Shown: positions 25,657 to 35,447 of the stretch, in pieces
How the letters are laid out: each line of letters begins with the position of its first letter
How positions within the stretch are numbered: the first letter of the stretch is position 1
DNA from: Marinobacterium lutimaris
GTDB lineage: Bacteria > Pseudomonadota > Gammaproteobacteria > Pseudomonadales > Balneatricaceae
Length of the DNA stretch: 64,000 bases
Assembly: GCF_900108065.1 (NCBI RefSeq)
Contig: NZ_FNVQ01000003.1
Coordinates: 1-64,000 of the forward strand
Direction of reading: 5' to 3'
Translations under genes and position numbers: made by a program
Notes under the pieces: generated by a model
Told to the model about the DNA's origin: nothing
Seen by the model: the letters and a program-made list of their open reading frames with translations, nothing else
Database searches by the model: none

Positions 25657-26684
25657 CAGACCACCCCTTTCTGCTTCGCCATGGTCAGGGCCAGATCTTC
25701 GATCATGTCTTCCTGGCCACCCACGGTGCCACGACGACCCAGCTCTACCAGAATGTCACGGGCCGAGATGCCGTACTTCTTCTCCGCACGCTGAGCAAAC
25801 AACAGGAAGGAGGAGTAAACACCAGCGTAACCCAGGGTCAGGGAGTCACGATCGACACGGATCGGCTGATCCATCATCGGCGTGATCAGGTCTTCCGCCA
25901 CATCCATGATCTTGTAGAGATCGATACCGGTTTCGCAGCCCATGCGATCCAGTACCGCGCACAGCACCTCCAGCGGCGTATTACCGGCACCCGCCCCCAG
26001 GCCAGCGACGGAACCATCGATACGCGCCGCACCGGCTTCAATAGCCGCCAGCGAGTTGGCCACACCCATCGCCATGTTGTGGTGGCCGTGGAAGCCGATC
26101 TCGACGTTTTCCGGCAGCTCGGCACGCAGCAGACCGATCTTGGTGCTTACCTCATCCGGCAGCATGTAACCGGCGGAGTCGGTGCAGTAGATGCAGTTGG
26201 CGCCGTAGCCGACCATCAATTTGGCCTGCTCGAGGATTTTCTCGGCCGGCACCATGTGCGCCATCATCAGAAAGCCCACGGTGTCCATGTTCATTTCACG
26301 GGCGATGGTGATGTGCTGCTGGGAGACGTCCGCCTCGGTACAGTGGGTCGCCACACGAATGGTGGAGACACCCAGCTCCTTCGCCATTTTCAGGTGATCG
26401 ACGGTGCCGATACCGGGCAGCAGCAGCGCCGAGATCTTGGCCTGTTTCATCTTCGGGATCACGGCGCCGAGGTACTCCTCATCGGAGTGTGCCGGGAAAC
26501 CGTAGTTGACGGACGAGCCGCCCAGGCCGTCGCCGTGGGTGACTTCGATCAGCGGCATTCCCGCTTCATCCATCGCCGTGGCCACATCCACCATCTCTTG
26601 CAGGCTGATCTGATGGCGCTTCGCATGCATTCCGTCACGCAGGCTCATGTCGTGCAGACGGACTTTCTTACCTTGCAGATTCAT
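25656..26684 (-). CDS. mhpE: 4-hydroxy-2-oxovalerate aldolase
   Basis: The 342-residue protein is a DmpG/MhpE-type aldolase that splits 4-hydroxy-2-oxovalerate into pyruvate and acetaldehyde. The catalytic segment [15 protein letters not shown] places Arg16, Asp17 and His20 as in DmpG (Arg17, Asp18, His21), and the metal site is [12 protein letters not shown]. The next gene upstream encodes its usual partner, acylating acetaldehyde dehydrogenase, with which it forms a channelling complex. It follows that gene by 24 bases with a GGAGG-type ribosome site. Confidence 0.95.
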   Translation of the reverse strand: MNLQGKKVRLHDMSLRDGMHAKRHQISLQEMVDVATAMDEAGMPLIEVTHGDGLGGSSVNYGFPAHSDEEYLGAVIPKMKQAKISALLLPGIGTVDHLKMAKELGVSTIRVATHCTEADVSQQHITIAREMNMDTVGFLMMAHMVPAEKILEQAKLMVGYGANCIYCTDSAGYMLPDEVSTKIGLLRAELPENVEIGFHGHHNMAMGVANSLAAIEAGAARIDGSVAGLGAGAGNTPLEVLCAVLDRMGCETGIDLYKIMDVAEDLITPMMDQPIRVDRDSLTLGYAGVYSSFLLFAQRAEKKYGISARDILVELGRRGTVGGQEDMIEDLALTMAKQKGVV

Positions 26685-26708
26685 TGTCTGTTCTCCTCCG
26701 TCCCAGGC

Positions 26709-27638
26709 TTATTTCGCGCCCGCCGGCAGTTCACGTTCCGGCAGATTGATAGCACCGTTCGCCGCTTCTTCAGCGAACATCTCAGCGGTACGCAGGCCCG
26801 CAGCGGTCATGATGTCCAGGTTACCGGCGTACTTCGGCAGGAAGTCGCCCAGGCCCTCTACTTCCATGAACATGGAGACGCGGTTGCCGTCGAAGACCGG
26901 GCCGTTAACCAGGCGATAGCCCGGCACGTATTTCTGCACCTCGGCTACCATCTGGTGAACCGACTCGGTGATAGCATCCTGGTTAGGTTCGCCTTCGGTC
27001 AGGCAGTGCACTGTGTCACGCATGATCAGCGGCGGCTCGGCCGGGTTGATGATGATGATCGCCTTACCCTTCTTGGCGCCGCCCACCTTCTCCACTGCGC
27101 CGGCAGTGGTACGGGTGAACTCGTCGATGTTCTGGCGGGTACCCGGGCCTACGGAACGGGAGGAAACCGTGGCGATGATCTCGCCGTATTCGACCGGCTG
27201 AACGCGGGAAACGGCTGCCACCATCGGGATCGTCGCCTGGCCACCGCAGGTCACCATGTTGACGTTCATCTCCAGGTTCTTGGCGTGCGCGGTCAGGTTG
27301 ACCGGCGGTACACAGAACGGGCCGATCGCGGCCGGCGTCAGATCGACCATGATCACGCCCAGCTCGTTCAGCTTGCGGCTGTTTTCGGCATGGACATAGG
27401 CGGATGTGGCATCAAACGCGACACGGATATCGTCTTCGATCACCTTGTCCAAAATGCCATCGACGCCTTCGGCACAGGTTTTGATACCCATTTCACGGGC
27501 ACGCTTGAGGCCTTCGGATTCAGGATCGATACCCACCATCCAGACCGGCTCGATCCACTCGGAGCGTTGCATTTTCATCAGCAGATCAGTGCCAATGTTG
27601 CCGGGGCCGATGATCACGGCATTAAGCTTCTTAGCCAT
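26709..27638 (-). CDS. mhpF: Acetaldehyde dehydrogenase (acylating)
   Basis: This 309-residue enzyme converts acetaldehyde, NAD+ and CoA into acetyl-CoA. It shows the N-terminal Rossmann motif [11 protein letters not shown] and the catalytic Cys131 in [11 protein letters not shown], matching DmpF Cys132. I chose the ATG at 27638, which has GGTGAG six bases upstream. An ATG at 27653 overlapping the previous stop (TAATG) would add MGENN but has no ribosome site of its own. It works with the downstream aldolase. Confidence 0.95.
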   Translation of the reverse strand: MAKKLNAVIIGPGNIGTDLLMKMQRSEWIEPVWMVGIDPESEGLKRAREMGIKTCAEGVDGILDKVIEDDIRVAFDATSAYVHAENSRKLNELGVIMVDLTPAAIGPFCVPPVNLTAHAKNLEMNVNMVTCGGQATIPMVAAVSRVQPVEYGEIIATVSSRSVGPGTRQNIDEFTRTTAGAVEKVGGAKKGKAIIIINPAEPPLIMRDTVHCLTEGEPNQDAITESVHQMVAEVQKYVPGYRLVNGPVFDGNRVSMFMEVEGLGDFLPKYAGNLDIMTAAGLRTAEMFAEEAANGAINLPERELPAGAK

Positions 27639-27652
27639 ATTGTTCTCACCCA

Positions 27653-29482
27653 TTAATTGATGCTGATAACGCTCTCATGCACATCTGCGTCATAGAGCCG
27701 TTGCACATATTCGGCGCGCGTTTCTAGCAGCCGACGCTGATTCAGGTTGCTCTTATCGGTAACTTCACCCTGCTCGAGGGACGGCGGTGTCTCCAGGATC
27801 AGCGCACGGCAAACCCGCTGTGCCGAGCCTCTTGCCTGCTTCGCCATCACGACCAGTTCGTTCTCAAGTGCACTGCGCACCGCCGGATTCGCCATCAGTT
27901 GGCTTCCGGTCAGCGTGCCGTCCTTGTCGCCGGCCAGCTTGCGCATACCGGGACCCGGCACCAGCATCAGACCCAGGTAGTCCTTGTCGTGGCCGGTGAC
28001 GACCGCATCGACCACCAGATCGCCCAGGTACTTGTGCACATTGGCGCGGATCGTAGCGACGCAGACCCAGGTACCGGTGCAGAGCTTGAAGTCTTCCGAT
28101 ACGCGACCATCGAAGATGATGCCCCGGGAGGCATCTTCCGGATCCACCAGACGCCCGGCATCACCGATGCGGTAGAAGCCCAGCTCATCAAAGGAAGCCG
28201 CGGTGGTTTCGGGGTCGTTGAGATACTCGCTGAACACGTTCGGCCCCTTGATCCGCATCTCCAGCTTGCTGCCGTTGGGCACAAAGCGGATCTGCACGCC
28301 GGGAAGTGGGATACCGATGTTGCCAGCCTTCTCAAGGCGCCAATGAACGTTGGTGTTGGCCGGCGCGGTCTCGGTGGAGCCCCATTCGGTAGTGAAGAAC
28401 ACGTCGTTACCGGTCTCTGCGCACATCTCCTTCAACTCATCCCAGATCGGGCCGGGCAGCGCTGCAGCGGCGTAGAACAGCATGTTGACGCTGGAGAAGA
28501 AGCTCTGCCTGAAGGCTTCATCTTCACGCAGGTAACCAAGCAGAACTTCAAAGCCCTTGGGCACGTTGAAGTAGAGGTTCGGCTTGATCTCCTTGAGATT
28601 GCGCACGCTCTCTTCGATCAGACCCGGTACCGGCTTGCCGTTATCGATATACAGCGTGCCGCCGTTTCTCAGCACCAGGTTGAAGTTATGGTTGGTACCG
28701 AAGGTGTGGCTCCACGGCAGCCAGTCGAGCACGCGCGGCGTATCGGTTTCGAGGAAGGTGTAATACTGCGCCACCATCTGCTGGTTGGAGCAGAGCATGC
28801 GCTGGGTATTGACCACCACCTTGGGGACGCCGGTGGAGCCGGAGGTCAGCATGTACTTGGCATGGCTTTCCGGCGTCAGCGCGCTGAAGCGCTCGGTTAC
28901 CGCCTCGCTGGACGGCGTATTGAGCAGCTGCTCAAACGGCAGCACACCGTCGCTCTCCAGGTGATTGCGGGATGAGATAAATGTCTCGACGCCCTGGCAG
29001 GCAGCCAGCGCATCGGCGAACTGCAGCGCATCATCGGCGTAGACCGCACAGGGACGCAGCCGCTCAACGATCGACGTCAGCTTTTCGTGGGTTTTGGCCA
29101 CCAGAGAGTACGCCACGGAGACAGAGGTCACCGGAATGCCGATATGCATGGCCGCCATCATGATCAGCGCGTGATCCACCGAGTTACCGGACAGGATCAC
29201 CAGCGGACCACGGTCAGCCAGGCCCAAATTCAACAGCCCCTGGGCCACGCGATGCACGGAGTTGCGGAACTCTCGATAGCCCAGTGCGCGCCAGCCTTCT
29301 CCCTGGCGCTCGCCGATAAAGATCTGGTCGCCACGCTCTTCAGCCCAGCGCTCCAGCCAGTCGCCGACGCAACGCTCATACGGCTTGAGCTCGGTTTGCG
29401 ACGCTACAATGAAGGAACCATCTGGCTCTTGGGTTACCGACGTTTGGGTAGCCGGCAGCGAAGCGTAGATATTTTCACCCAT
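27653..29482 (-). CDS. Feruloyl-CoA-synthetase-like acyl-CoA ligase
   Basis: The 609-residue ANL enzyme has the P-loop TSGSTGVPK (about 213-221), [24 protein letters not shown] and the C-terminal [14 protein letters not shown]. The last motif is the hallmark of the feruloyl-CoA synthetase (Fcs/FerA) branch. Such enzymes activate hydroxycinnamic or other aryl acids. In this operon it could activate the aromatic substrate's side chain or the acid released by the C-C hydrolase; the sequence does not decide. AAGGG precedes the ATG. It lies between the hydratase and acetaldehyde dehydrogenase genes, an unusual place in a meta operon. Confidence 0.88.
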   Translation of the reverse strand: MGENIYASLPATQTSVTQEPDGSFIVASQTELKPYERCVGDWLERWAEERGDQIFIGERQGEGWRALGYREFRNSVHRVAQGLLNLGLADRGPLVILSGNSVDHALIMMAAMHIGIPVTSVSVAYSLVAKTHEKLTSIVERLRPCAVYADDALQFADALAACQGVETFISSRNHLESDGVLPFEQLLNTPSSEAVTERFSALTPESHAKYMLTSGSTGVPKVVVNTQRMLCSNQQMVAQYYTFLETDTPRVLDWLPWSHTFGTNHNFNLVLRNGGTLYIDNGKPVPGLIEESVRNLKEIKPNLYFNVPKGFEVLLGYLREDEAFRQSFFSSVNMLFYAAAALPGPIWDELKEMCAETGNDVFFTTEWGSTETAPANTNVHWRLEKAGNIGIPLPGVQIRFVPNGSKLEMRIKGPNVFSEYLNDPETTAASFDELGFYRIGDAGRLVDPEDASRGIIFDGRVSEDFKLCTGTWVCVATIRANVHKYLGDLVVDAVVTGHDKDYLGLMLVPGPGMRKLAGDKDGTLTGSQLMANPAVRSALENELVVMAKQARGSAQRVCRALILETPPSLEQGEVTDKSNLNQRRLLETRAEYVQRLYDADVHESVISIN

Positions 29483-29515
29483 AACTTAACCCTTCTTTTT
29501 GTACTTGTGGGCTTC

Positions 29516-30295
29516 TCAGCGCGAAGTGAGTACCAGACGCTCGAGTCCTTCGAAGTCGAAAGCGATCTCACTGTTTGGCGTAATCGGCACCATCGGCGCC
29601 ATGGCCCCAGACAGCACGATCTGTCCGCGCTTGACCGGCACATCCAGCTCGATGAGCTTTTTCACCAGCCAGTGAGTGGCGTACAGCGGATTACCGAGAC
29701 AGGCCCGACCGACACCCTTGATCTCGCCCTGAGGCGCACTGATCGTCAGCGGCAGTTCGCCGAAGTCGACGCCGCGCGGGCTGAAGGTTTTGGTACCGAT
29801 CATGTAACGCGCGGAGGATGCGTTATCCGCGATGGTATCGACGATGCCGATCTTCCAGTCGCGCACCACGGAATCAACGATCTCGATCACCGGGAAAAAG
29901 AAGTCGATCTCGGCCTGCAGCTCCATCAGCGTGAGGTCGCTACGGTCGATATCGTTTTTGAATGCGAAGCCGATTTCACCTTCGGCCTTGGGTGCGATCA
30001 GGCCGCTGGTATCAAGTACCTCGCCCTGGCGCAGCTCCATATCCGCGAACAGCACACCGTAGTCGGGCTGACCGACGCCGAGCTGCTCCTGAACCGCCTT
30101 GGAAGTGAGGCCGATCTTGTAGCCGACCACGCGACCGCCGTCATCAACGCGCGCGGCATTGACCAGCTTCTGAATAGCGTATGCATCATCCATATCGAAG
30201 TGGGGGTAAGCACCCGAGATGGGATCGATAGCGCAGGCTTCGGTTCTAGCTTTAATTATCTGCTGCGCAACAGCATTGAACTCTGAACTGGACAT
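29516..30295 (-). CDS. 2-hydroxypenta-2,4-dienoate hydratase (2-keto-4-pentenoate hydratase)
   Basis: The 259-residue protein belongs to the DmpE/MhpD/XylJ family that hydrates 2-hydroxypenta-2,4-dienoate to 4-hydroxy-2-oxovalerate. Family features are VGYKIGLTSKAVQEQLGV, DYGVLFADM, PKAEGEIGFAF and a GAMAPMVPITPNSEIAFDF end. The ATG at 30295 overlaps the preceding stop (TAATG). Longer in-frame extensions upstream lie within the neighbouring gene and are not family-like. It supplies the aldolase encoded two genes downstream. Confidence 0.93.
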   Translation of the reverse strand: MSSSEFNAVAQQIIKARTEACAIDPISGAYPHFDMDDAYAIQKLVNAARVDDGGRVVGYKIGLTSKAVQEQLGVGQPDYGVLFADMELRQGEVLDTSGLIAPKAEGEIGFAFKNDIDRSDLTLMELQAEIDFFFPVIEIVDSVVRDWKIGIVDTIADNASSARYMIGTKTFSPRGVDFGELPLTISAPQGEIKGVGRACLGNPLYATHWLVKKLIELDVPVKRGQIVLSGAMAPMVPITPNSEIAFDFEGLERLVLTSR

Positions 30296-31233
30296 TAGAG
30301 GTACCTTTCTGACAGCTGGTTGACTCTCTGCAGGGACTCGACAAACTCCTTGTGCATCTCGTCGACGATGTCGAGGCAGCTCTTCACCTCTTTGGTCACG
30401 CCCACACCCTGGCCGGCGGACCAGACATCTTTCCAGGCCTTGTTGGCGGTGGAGATATCGCCGGAGAAGTCGATCACCTTGTCGTCGCCCTTGTCGTCCG
30501 GGGAGATGCCGCACTTCTCAAGGCTTGCGGTCATCCAGTTAGCCAGCACGCCGCTGACCGCCTTGGTTTCAACCACACCTTCCATGGCGGAATCGACCAG
30601 CATCTGTTTGTATTCGTCGCCAGCGAAGCTCTCATCGGCCGCGATAAAGCGGGTACCGGACACCACAAAGTCAGCGCCTGCTGCCAGCATCCCGCCGATA
30701 TCATCACCGCGGGAGATGCAGCCAGCGATGCCCAGCGGCCCATCCCAGAACTCACGCACTTCGGCGATAAAGGCCAGCGGGTTATAACGGCCGGTATGGC
30801 CACCGGCGCCCTGGGTGACCAGAATCAGGCCATCGACACCGGCGGCGATCGATTTTTTCGCCATGGCCGGGGTGATGACATCGGCGTAAACCTGGCCGCC
30901 GTAGCCCTTCACCACCTCCATCACCCGAGCCGGGGAACCCAGCGCCGTGGATACGATGGAAGGCTGGTACTTGCGCACCAGTTCGATCTCACGATCGAAG
31001 CGGTCGTAGGTGGAGTGCACGATCATGTTGAACAGCCAGGGCAGTCCTTCACCGCTGAGCTCGGCGTGGATCTCGGACATCCACTCATCCAGGGTTTCAA
31101 CGCTGCGCGCATTGGCCGCAGGCAGGCTGCCAACAACCCCGGCACGTGCTGCAGCGATGGCCAGCTGCGGCGACGATACGAGAAACATGGGTGCCACCAG
31201 CAGCGGCAGTCGGGTGGTATCGAAAATACTCAT
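30295..31233 (-). CDS. Nitronate monooxygenase-like FMN enzyme
   Basis: The 312-residue TIM-barrel flavoprotein belongs to the NMO/2-nitropropane dioxygenase family: LPLLVAPMFLVSSPQLAIAA at the N-terminus, QGAGGHTGRYNP with the conserved active-site His, and SGTRFIAADES for FMN phosphate binding. Family members oxidise nitronates or act as enoyl or quinone reductases, so its place in the operon is informative but the reaction is unknown. It may handle a nitro substituent or reduce an unsaturated side chain. GGAG lies ten bases before the ATG. Confidence 0.85.
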   Translation of the reverse strand: MSIFDTTRLPLLVAPMFLVSSPQLAIAAARAGVVGSLPAANARSVETLDEWMSEIHAELSGEGLPWLFNMIVHSTYDRFDREIELVRKYQPSIVSTALGSPARVMEVVKGYGGQVYADVITPAMAKKSIAAGVDGLILVTQGAGGHTGRYNPLAFIAEVREFWDGPLGIAGCISRGDDIGGMLAAGADFVVSGTRFIAADESFAGDEYKQMLVDSAMEGVVETKAVSGVLANWMTASLEKCGISPDDKGDDKVIDFSGDISTANKAWKDVWSAGQGVGVTKEVKSCLDIVDEMHKEFVESLQRVNQLSERYL

Positions 31234-31257
31234 TATTGTTATGCTCCGGTTTATTTC

Positions 31258-32040
31258 TTATCTAGCGACCCAACCGCCGTCACTGTGAATGACGCAACCG
31301 GTGGTCATCGGTGACTGCTCGTTGGAGGCCAGAACAACATAGAAGGCTGTGTGATCAGCAGGCGACGCGATCCGCTTCAGCGGCACCGCATTAGCGGCAT
31401 TATCGCGGAAGCCCTGGATATGGTTCAGCGGCTGCGCCCGGTCGGAGATTCCTTCCACCGATTTCATCTCGGTGTCGGTCGCTCCCGGAGATACGCCGTT
31501 CACCCTGACATCCGGCGCCATCTCGTAGGCCAACTGCTTGATCAGGCCGACCACTGCGTGTTTCGCGGTCACGTAAAGAATACCGCCACCGCCGGGATAG
31601 AAGCCGGAGTTGGACACGGTGAGCACCACCGCTCCCTTACTCTTTTTCAGCTCGGCCATCGCGGCACGAACACCGTTCATGTAGCCCATCACGTTAACGT
31701 GGAACAGCTTGTCGAAGCTCTCTTCCAGCTGTTCCGGCGCGATCTTGCGCAGCGGTACGAAGTAGTCGAACAGCGCCGCATTGCCGACAAAGATATCCAG
31801 CTTACCGAACGCAGCGACCGCTTCGGCCACTGCGCGCTCGTTATCTTCGTAACGGGTTACATCACCGTGCACCGCGATCAGCTCATCCGGGTAGGCGGCT
31901 TTCAGCGATTCCAGCTTCTCGGCGTTGATATCGAATACCGCGACCTTGGCGCCCTCAGCGATATAACGCTCCACCACGGCGCGACCGATGCCATCAGCAC
32001 CACCCGAGACGAGCGCAACTTTGCTTTCTAGCGTTTTCAT
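31258..32040 (-). CDS. cis-dihydrodiol dehydrogenase (SDR family)
   Basis: The 260-residue short-chain dehydrogenase has the NAD motif SGGADGIGR (12-20) and the catalytic Tyr156-x3-Lys160 pair in YVTAK with an upstream Ser. Its overall pattern (LFHVNVMGYMNGVRAAMAEL and a SNSGFYPGGGG loop) resembles BphB/HcaB dihydrodiol dehydrogenases, which rearomatise the cis-diol made by Rieske dioxygenases into a catechol. It directly follows the oxygenase beta-subunit gene, with GAGGG before its ATG, which supports that role. Confidence 0.9.
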   Translation of the reverse strand: MKTLESKVALVSGGADGIGRAVVERYIAEGAKVAVFDINAEKLESLKAAYPDELIAVHGDVTRYEDNERAVAEAVAAFGKLDIFVGNAALFDYFVPLRKIAPEQLEESFDKLFHVNVMGYMNGVRAAMAELKKSKGAVVLTVSNSGFYPGGGGILYVTAKHAVVGLIKQLAYEMAPDVRVNGVSPGATDTEMKSVEGISDRAQPLNHIQGFRDNAANAVPLKRIASPADHTAFYVVLASNEQSPMTTGCVIHSDGGWVAR

Positions 32041-32047
32041 AGCGCCC

Positions 32048-32596
32048 TCACAGGAAGGTGTTGATGTTTTTGCAGCTCAGGGTCGCGTTCGGGATCAGGA
32101 TCAGGCGTTTCTTCAGCTTGAAGCTGCCGCCCTCCTCTACCAGCACGTCGGTACGGCGCCCGTAGATGACATACTCTTCATCCATGCCGCGGCTACGCAC
32201 GCTCTGAAACACCGAGTGGACCAGGTATTCACCGTCGGTTTCGCCGTAGTACACCTCGATATTGGAGACCTGGTGCACATTACGGGTACCCGGGTTTTCC
32301 GCCCAGGCGGAAGGCTGCTGGAAGCGCGCCACACGGCGCTGCAGGTCACGCAGCTTGTCGTCGAAGTAAGCCATGTGATCGCTGGCGTAGAAACCGTGCT
32401 CAAGCAGGTTTTCACGGCGACGGTTTTCGATGCCCGGCATCCAGTAGTGGACATCCTCGTGCATCAGCGCCAGCCATTCGTCGAACTTTTCCTCATCCAG
32501 CAGGCGGTACTCGCGAGCCAGGAAACAGGACACCTTGTGGTGCTGCTCCATGGATACCGGGCGCAGCTCAACCTGAGTCTCAGTCTGGTTTGCCAT
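32048..32596 (-). CDS. Aromatic-ring-hydroxylating dioxygenase, beta subunit
   Basis: The 182-residue protein has the cystatin-like fold sequence of Rieske dioxygenase small subunits: FLAREYRLLDEEKFDEWLAL, DVHYWMP, a RVxR-type stretch and NVEVYY-like SNIEVYYGE. It forms the structural half of the alpha3-beta3 oxygenase. GGAGG precedes the ATG and the gene follows the alpha gene by two bases. Confidence 0.93.
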   Translation of the reverse strand: MANQTETQVELRPVSMEQHHKVSCFLAREYRLLDEEKFDEWLALMHEDVHYWMPGIENRRRENLLEHGFYASDHMAYFDDKLRDLQRRVARFQQPSAWAENPGTRNVHQVSNIEVYYGETDGEYLVHSVFQSVRSRGMDEEYVIYGRRTDVLVEEGGSFKLKKRLILIPNATLSCKNINTFL

Positions 32597-32598
32597 GA

Positions 32599-33945
32599 TT
32601 ATTCAACCTCCGCCTTGCCAACGTTACGATCCGGGATCTCCGACCAGCTCTTCGCATTCAGATGGTCGTACCAGTGCTGGTAGTAGGCACGGGCGTTCGC
32701 TTCGTTCAGCTGGCCCTTGTAGACGTTGCCCGGCAGATCGGTCTGTCGCTCAAGGGTGTTCATGCCCAGGCCGATATAGAGATCCTGAGCACCGGTCACC
32801 TTGCCCTTGGAGGTCTTGGTGCAGTATTCCCAGTTCTCGCCATCGTCCATCTCGAACACGCCGGTGGGCGAGAAGGTCATCATTGCGCCCTTGCGCCACT
32901 TCTCTTTGATATCGTCCGGAGCGCTCTTGTTGACCAGCACCCAGCTGAACAGCTCGATCTTGTTCGGACCGCGCGGCTGCCAGACACGGATGGTGTTCTG
33001 CCCCGCCAGGAAGGAGAAGTTCGGGAAGATGGTGCAGGAGGACACCGACGCGACCATGTTGGAGCGGAACTCGCCCAGACGCTCTGCCACAGACGGCTTG
33101 ATGGTATGGACATACTTGTTCAGCGCACTCTCACCGAGTACCGCCACGTTACCGACGGTATCCAGGGCAAATTCGTAGCCGTGGCCGTTCCAGTTAACGG
33201 AGTAGGACTCTTCAAAATCGCTGACCTTGGCCACCGCACCGCCGAGCATGGCACGGGCTGCGGAGTCGTGGGTCCAGCCGGCGTGCAGGATATCGCCGAC
33301 GAAGTTCTCCGCCGCGATCTTCCAGTTACATTCATAGGTAGAGCGGATGCAGCCACCGGCAAACTCGGTGCCGCCTTCCTGGTTGTCGAACAGCGCATCC
33401 AGGTACCAGGTCATCGGACCGAGGTACTCTTTCAGGGTCGGTGCTTCCGGATCGAAGGTGGCGAACACCAGCCCCTTCCAGGAATCGACCTGGGCAACTT
33501 CCTTCAGACCCCATTTGGACTTGTCGAAGTCGCTGGCTTCATAGATGCCGGACTCATGCTGACCCACCAGGTTACCGGCGGTGTTAAATGACCAGCCGTG
33601 GTAGTTGCAGATAAAGCCACGGGTGCTGCCGGACTCGGCGAAGCAGACCTTGTTGCCACGGTGCGGGCAGGCGTTAAGGAAAACCTTGATGCCACCATCT
33701 TTCTGGCGCACGACGATCACTTCGTCTTCACCCATGGTGGTGGTGATGTAGTCACCGGTCTTCGGAATCTGTGATTCGTGGGCGACAAACAGCCAGCAGC
33801 GGGCGAAGATTTTCTCCAGCTCCTGCTCGTAAATCGCCTTATCAGAGAAGATCTTGCCGGAGATACGGCCGTTCTCGATATCACAGAATTCGCTCAGATT
33901 TTCCAGGCTATCCGTAACGTCTACGGTTTTTATTATGTTGCTCAT
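32599..33945 (-). CDS. Aromatic-ring-hydroxylating dioxygenase, Rieske alpha subunit
   Basis: The 448-residue catalytic subunit carries the Rieske ligands Cys93, His95, Cys113 and His116. The mononuclear iron site has the bridging Asp218 with His221 and His226, plus an Asp at 367/368 in EMDDGENW. Length and pattern fit the HcaE/BphA/naphthalene class of multi-component dioxygenases (CWLFVAHESQIPKTGDY is close to HcaE as I remember it). It adds both atoms of O2 to the arene to give a cis-diol. The beta, ferredoxin and reductase genes are in the same operon, so the enzyme system is complete. Confidence 0.94.
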   Translation of the reverse strand: MSNIIKTVDVTDSLENLSEFCDIENGRISGKIFSDKAIYEQELEKIFARCWLFVAHESQIPKTGDYITTTMGEDEVIVVRQKDGGIKVFLNACPHRGNKVCFAESGSTRGFICNYHGWSFNTAGNLVGQHESGIYEASDFDKSKWGLKEVAQVDSWKGLVFATFDPEAPTLKEYLGPMTWYLDALFDNQEGGTEFAGGCIRSTYECNWKIAAENFVGDILHAGWTHDSAARAMLGGAVAKVSDFEESYSVNWNGHGYEFALDTVGNVAVLGESALNKYVHTIKPSVAERLGEFRSNMVASVSSCTIFPNFSFLAGQNTIRVWQPRGPNKIELFSWVLVNKSAPDDIKEKWRKGAMMTFSPTGVFEMDDGENWEYCTKTSKGKVTGAQDLYIGLGMNTLERQTDLPGNVYKGQLNEANARAYYQHWYDHLNAKSWSEIPDRNVGKAEVE

Positions 33946-33958
33946 CAGTCTCTATCCT

Positions 33959-34300
33959 CTAACCTTTGGCAATCAGAGCCGCATCCGCCGCTTCGACGAG
34001 GGCGTAGATTTCATCGCCTTCCACCTCAACCGGGTAGGTGCGCAGATCGATTTCACAGGGGAAACCCATCGCCTTGCCGGTGGGAATATGGAACTGGCCC
34101 CAATGCACCGGGCAGACAATCAGATCATCTTCCACATCGCCTTCCGCCAGTGATGCCGTTGCGTGGGTGCACAGATCCGCCGTTGCGTAGTACTGACCAC
34201 CGAGGTTGTAAACCGCGATATCACCGTGCTCGCTGTTATCGATTTTCTTAACTTCGTTTTCCGCCAGGTCAGATACCTTGCAGAGAAATACCTTATCCAT
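33959..34300 (-). CDS. Rieske-type ferredoxin of the dioxygenase
   Basis: The 113-residue protein binds a 2Fe-2S cluster through Cys44, His46, Cys63 and His66 (CTHA and CPVHWGQFH). It is the electron carrier between the reductase (24664) and the alpha subunit encoded immediately downstream. The ATG at 34300 has GAGGGG five bases upstream; a GTG at 34312 overlapping the ligB-like stop would add four residues. Confidence 0.93.
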   Translation of the reverse strand: MDKVFLCKVSDLAENEVKKIDNSEHGDIAVYNLGGQYYATADLCTHATASLAEGDVEDDLIVCPVHWGQFHIPTGKAMGFPCEIDLRTYPVEVEGDEIYALVEAADAALIAKG

Positions 34301-34308
34301 CTCGCCCC

Positions 34309-35151
34309 TCACGCTACCTTGAGTTCAATGAATCCGAGCCCGGTCACCCACTCCGGCACCGGCTGGTATTCGACCAGATCGGTACTCACCGGATTGACGG
34401 CCGCCATGGCACACAGAAAGTTGCGGATCTCCATCGCACCGTTACCACCCTCTTCTAGAATCTCTTCATTGCTCAGAGAGGCCAGGCCATCCATATCCAG
34501 GCTGCAGCAGCTGTCGATCACGCGACGGTCGAACGCTTCGTTGACCTTGCCGGACTCCTTGGTACCGACCCAGTGACTGATGCCGCCACTACCGATCACC
34601 GCAACCTTGTCATCACCGGCGAAGGCTTCAATCGCCGCATTCATCTGCGCACCCAGCTCACGGGAACGCTCGGTGGTGATGTAGGGGTCCACCGCGCTGG
34701 CCAGATACACCGGGATCGCCGCGATGCTGCGACCGCTCAACTCTTCCGCCCGGCGCACGATCAACTGGTGCGGAATAGAGAAAGAGTGATCGGTGGTGAA
34801 AGAGCGGGCTACGGACCAGTCAAAACCGTTCTCTGCACCGTGCTCGGCGATAGCCGTCGCCAGCGCTTCGTTGTTCTCGATCTGGCCACGCTTGAGGCCA
34901 GGAAGCTGATCCAGCGGACCTTCCAGGTGACCGGTCGCGATGCAGTACTTCGGCAGGCAGGTAGTGCCAAACAGCATGTAGTGATCGTTGCCGACGATGA
35001 TCACGGTGGTTGCACCACTATCCGCCAGACGCTGAGCGCAGGTTTCAAACGCGCCCCATACCTTTTCGGCTTTGTCTGCGGGCGCCGCATCACCGGCGAC
35101 AAACATGACCGGATCATGCGGCACCAAAAATCCGCCAACTATCTGTGCCAT
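34309..35151 (-). CDS. Class III extradiol ring-cleavage dioxygenase, catalytic (LigB-type) subunit
   Basis: The 280-residue protein keeps the residues of protocatechuate 4,5-dioxygenase LigB: iron ligands His12, His57 and Glu241, acid-base His122 in TTDHSFSIPH, and His193 in GSGGISHWVG (LigB His12, His61, Glu242, His127, His195). The ending YQPVPEWVTGLGF recalls MhpB. It opens the catechol ring next to the diol using Fe(II) and O2. Most three-component Rieske meta pathways use a vicinal-oxygen-chelate (DmpB/BphC) enzyme, so a LigB enzyme here is noteworthy. A separate LigA-type subunit gene precedes it. Confidence 0.93.
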   Translation of the reverse strand: MAQIVGGFLVPHDPVMFVAGDAAPADKAEKVWGAFETCAQRLADSGATTVIIVGNDHYMLFGTTCLPKYCIATGHLEGPLDQLPGLKRGQIENNEALATAIAEHGAENGFDWSVARSFTTDHSFSIPHQLIVRRAEELSGRSIAAIPVYLASAVDPYITTERSRELGAQMNAAIEAFAGDDKVAVIGSGGISHWVGTKESGKVNEAFDRRVIDSCCSLDMDGLASLSNEEILEEGGNGAMEIRNFLCAMAAVNPVSTDLVEYQPVPEWVTGLGFIELKVA

Positions 35152-35157
35152 ATCTGC

Positions 35158-35442
35158 TTACCCCTTGATTGACGCTGAGTACTCGGATTCAGAGCCGAGC
35201 TTTTTGTTATAAGAAGACATCTGTCGATCGGGAGACATCTCGATCCAGTAACCCATTGTCAGCATCGGATTCACGCCAACCTCCTGGAGCTTTTTGACGT
35301 CAAACTCCAGGATCATGCGGACATCCTCGGCATCCAACGGGAAGCGGCCGAGGAACTTTTCCGGGTTTTCTTTGAATTTTTCTTTTGAGAACCGGTCGAT
35401 CGACAGGCTCCACAACACCCGTTCCAATACATCTCGTTTCAT
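35158..35442 (-). CDS. Extradiol dioxygenase small (LigA-type) subunit
   Basis: This 94-residue, all-helical protein fits the LigA family: LWSLSIDRFSKEKFKENPEK, then LEFDVKKLQEVGVNPMLTMG. In protocatechuate 4,5-dioxygenase the small subunit caps the active site of LigB. The ATG at 35442 lies five bases after the hydrolase stop, with GGCGGGTAAG upstream; a longer frame reaching 35577 overlaps the hydrolase gene and is not supported. The catalytic subunit follows after six bases. Confidence 0.9.
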   Translation of the reverse strand: MKRDVLERVLWSLSIDRFSKEKFKENPEKFLGRFPLDAEDVRMILEFDVKKLQEVGVNPMLTMGYWIEMSPDRQMSSYNKKLGSESEYSASIKG

Positions 35443-35447
35443 CAGAC

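Noticed and set aside
26079-27656. A 525-codon open frame on the plus strand
   Set aside because: It lies antisense to the aldolase and acetaldehyde dehydrogenase genes, has a His/Gly/Arg-rich composition without family motifs, and lacks a ribosome site. GC-rich genes commonly leave such opposite-strand frames.
29087-31314. Long plus-strand frames opposite the hydratase, NMO and ligase genes
   Set aside because: They are antisense to genes with clear active-site motifs, and their translations look like low-information shadow sequence.
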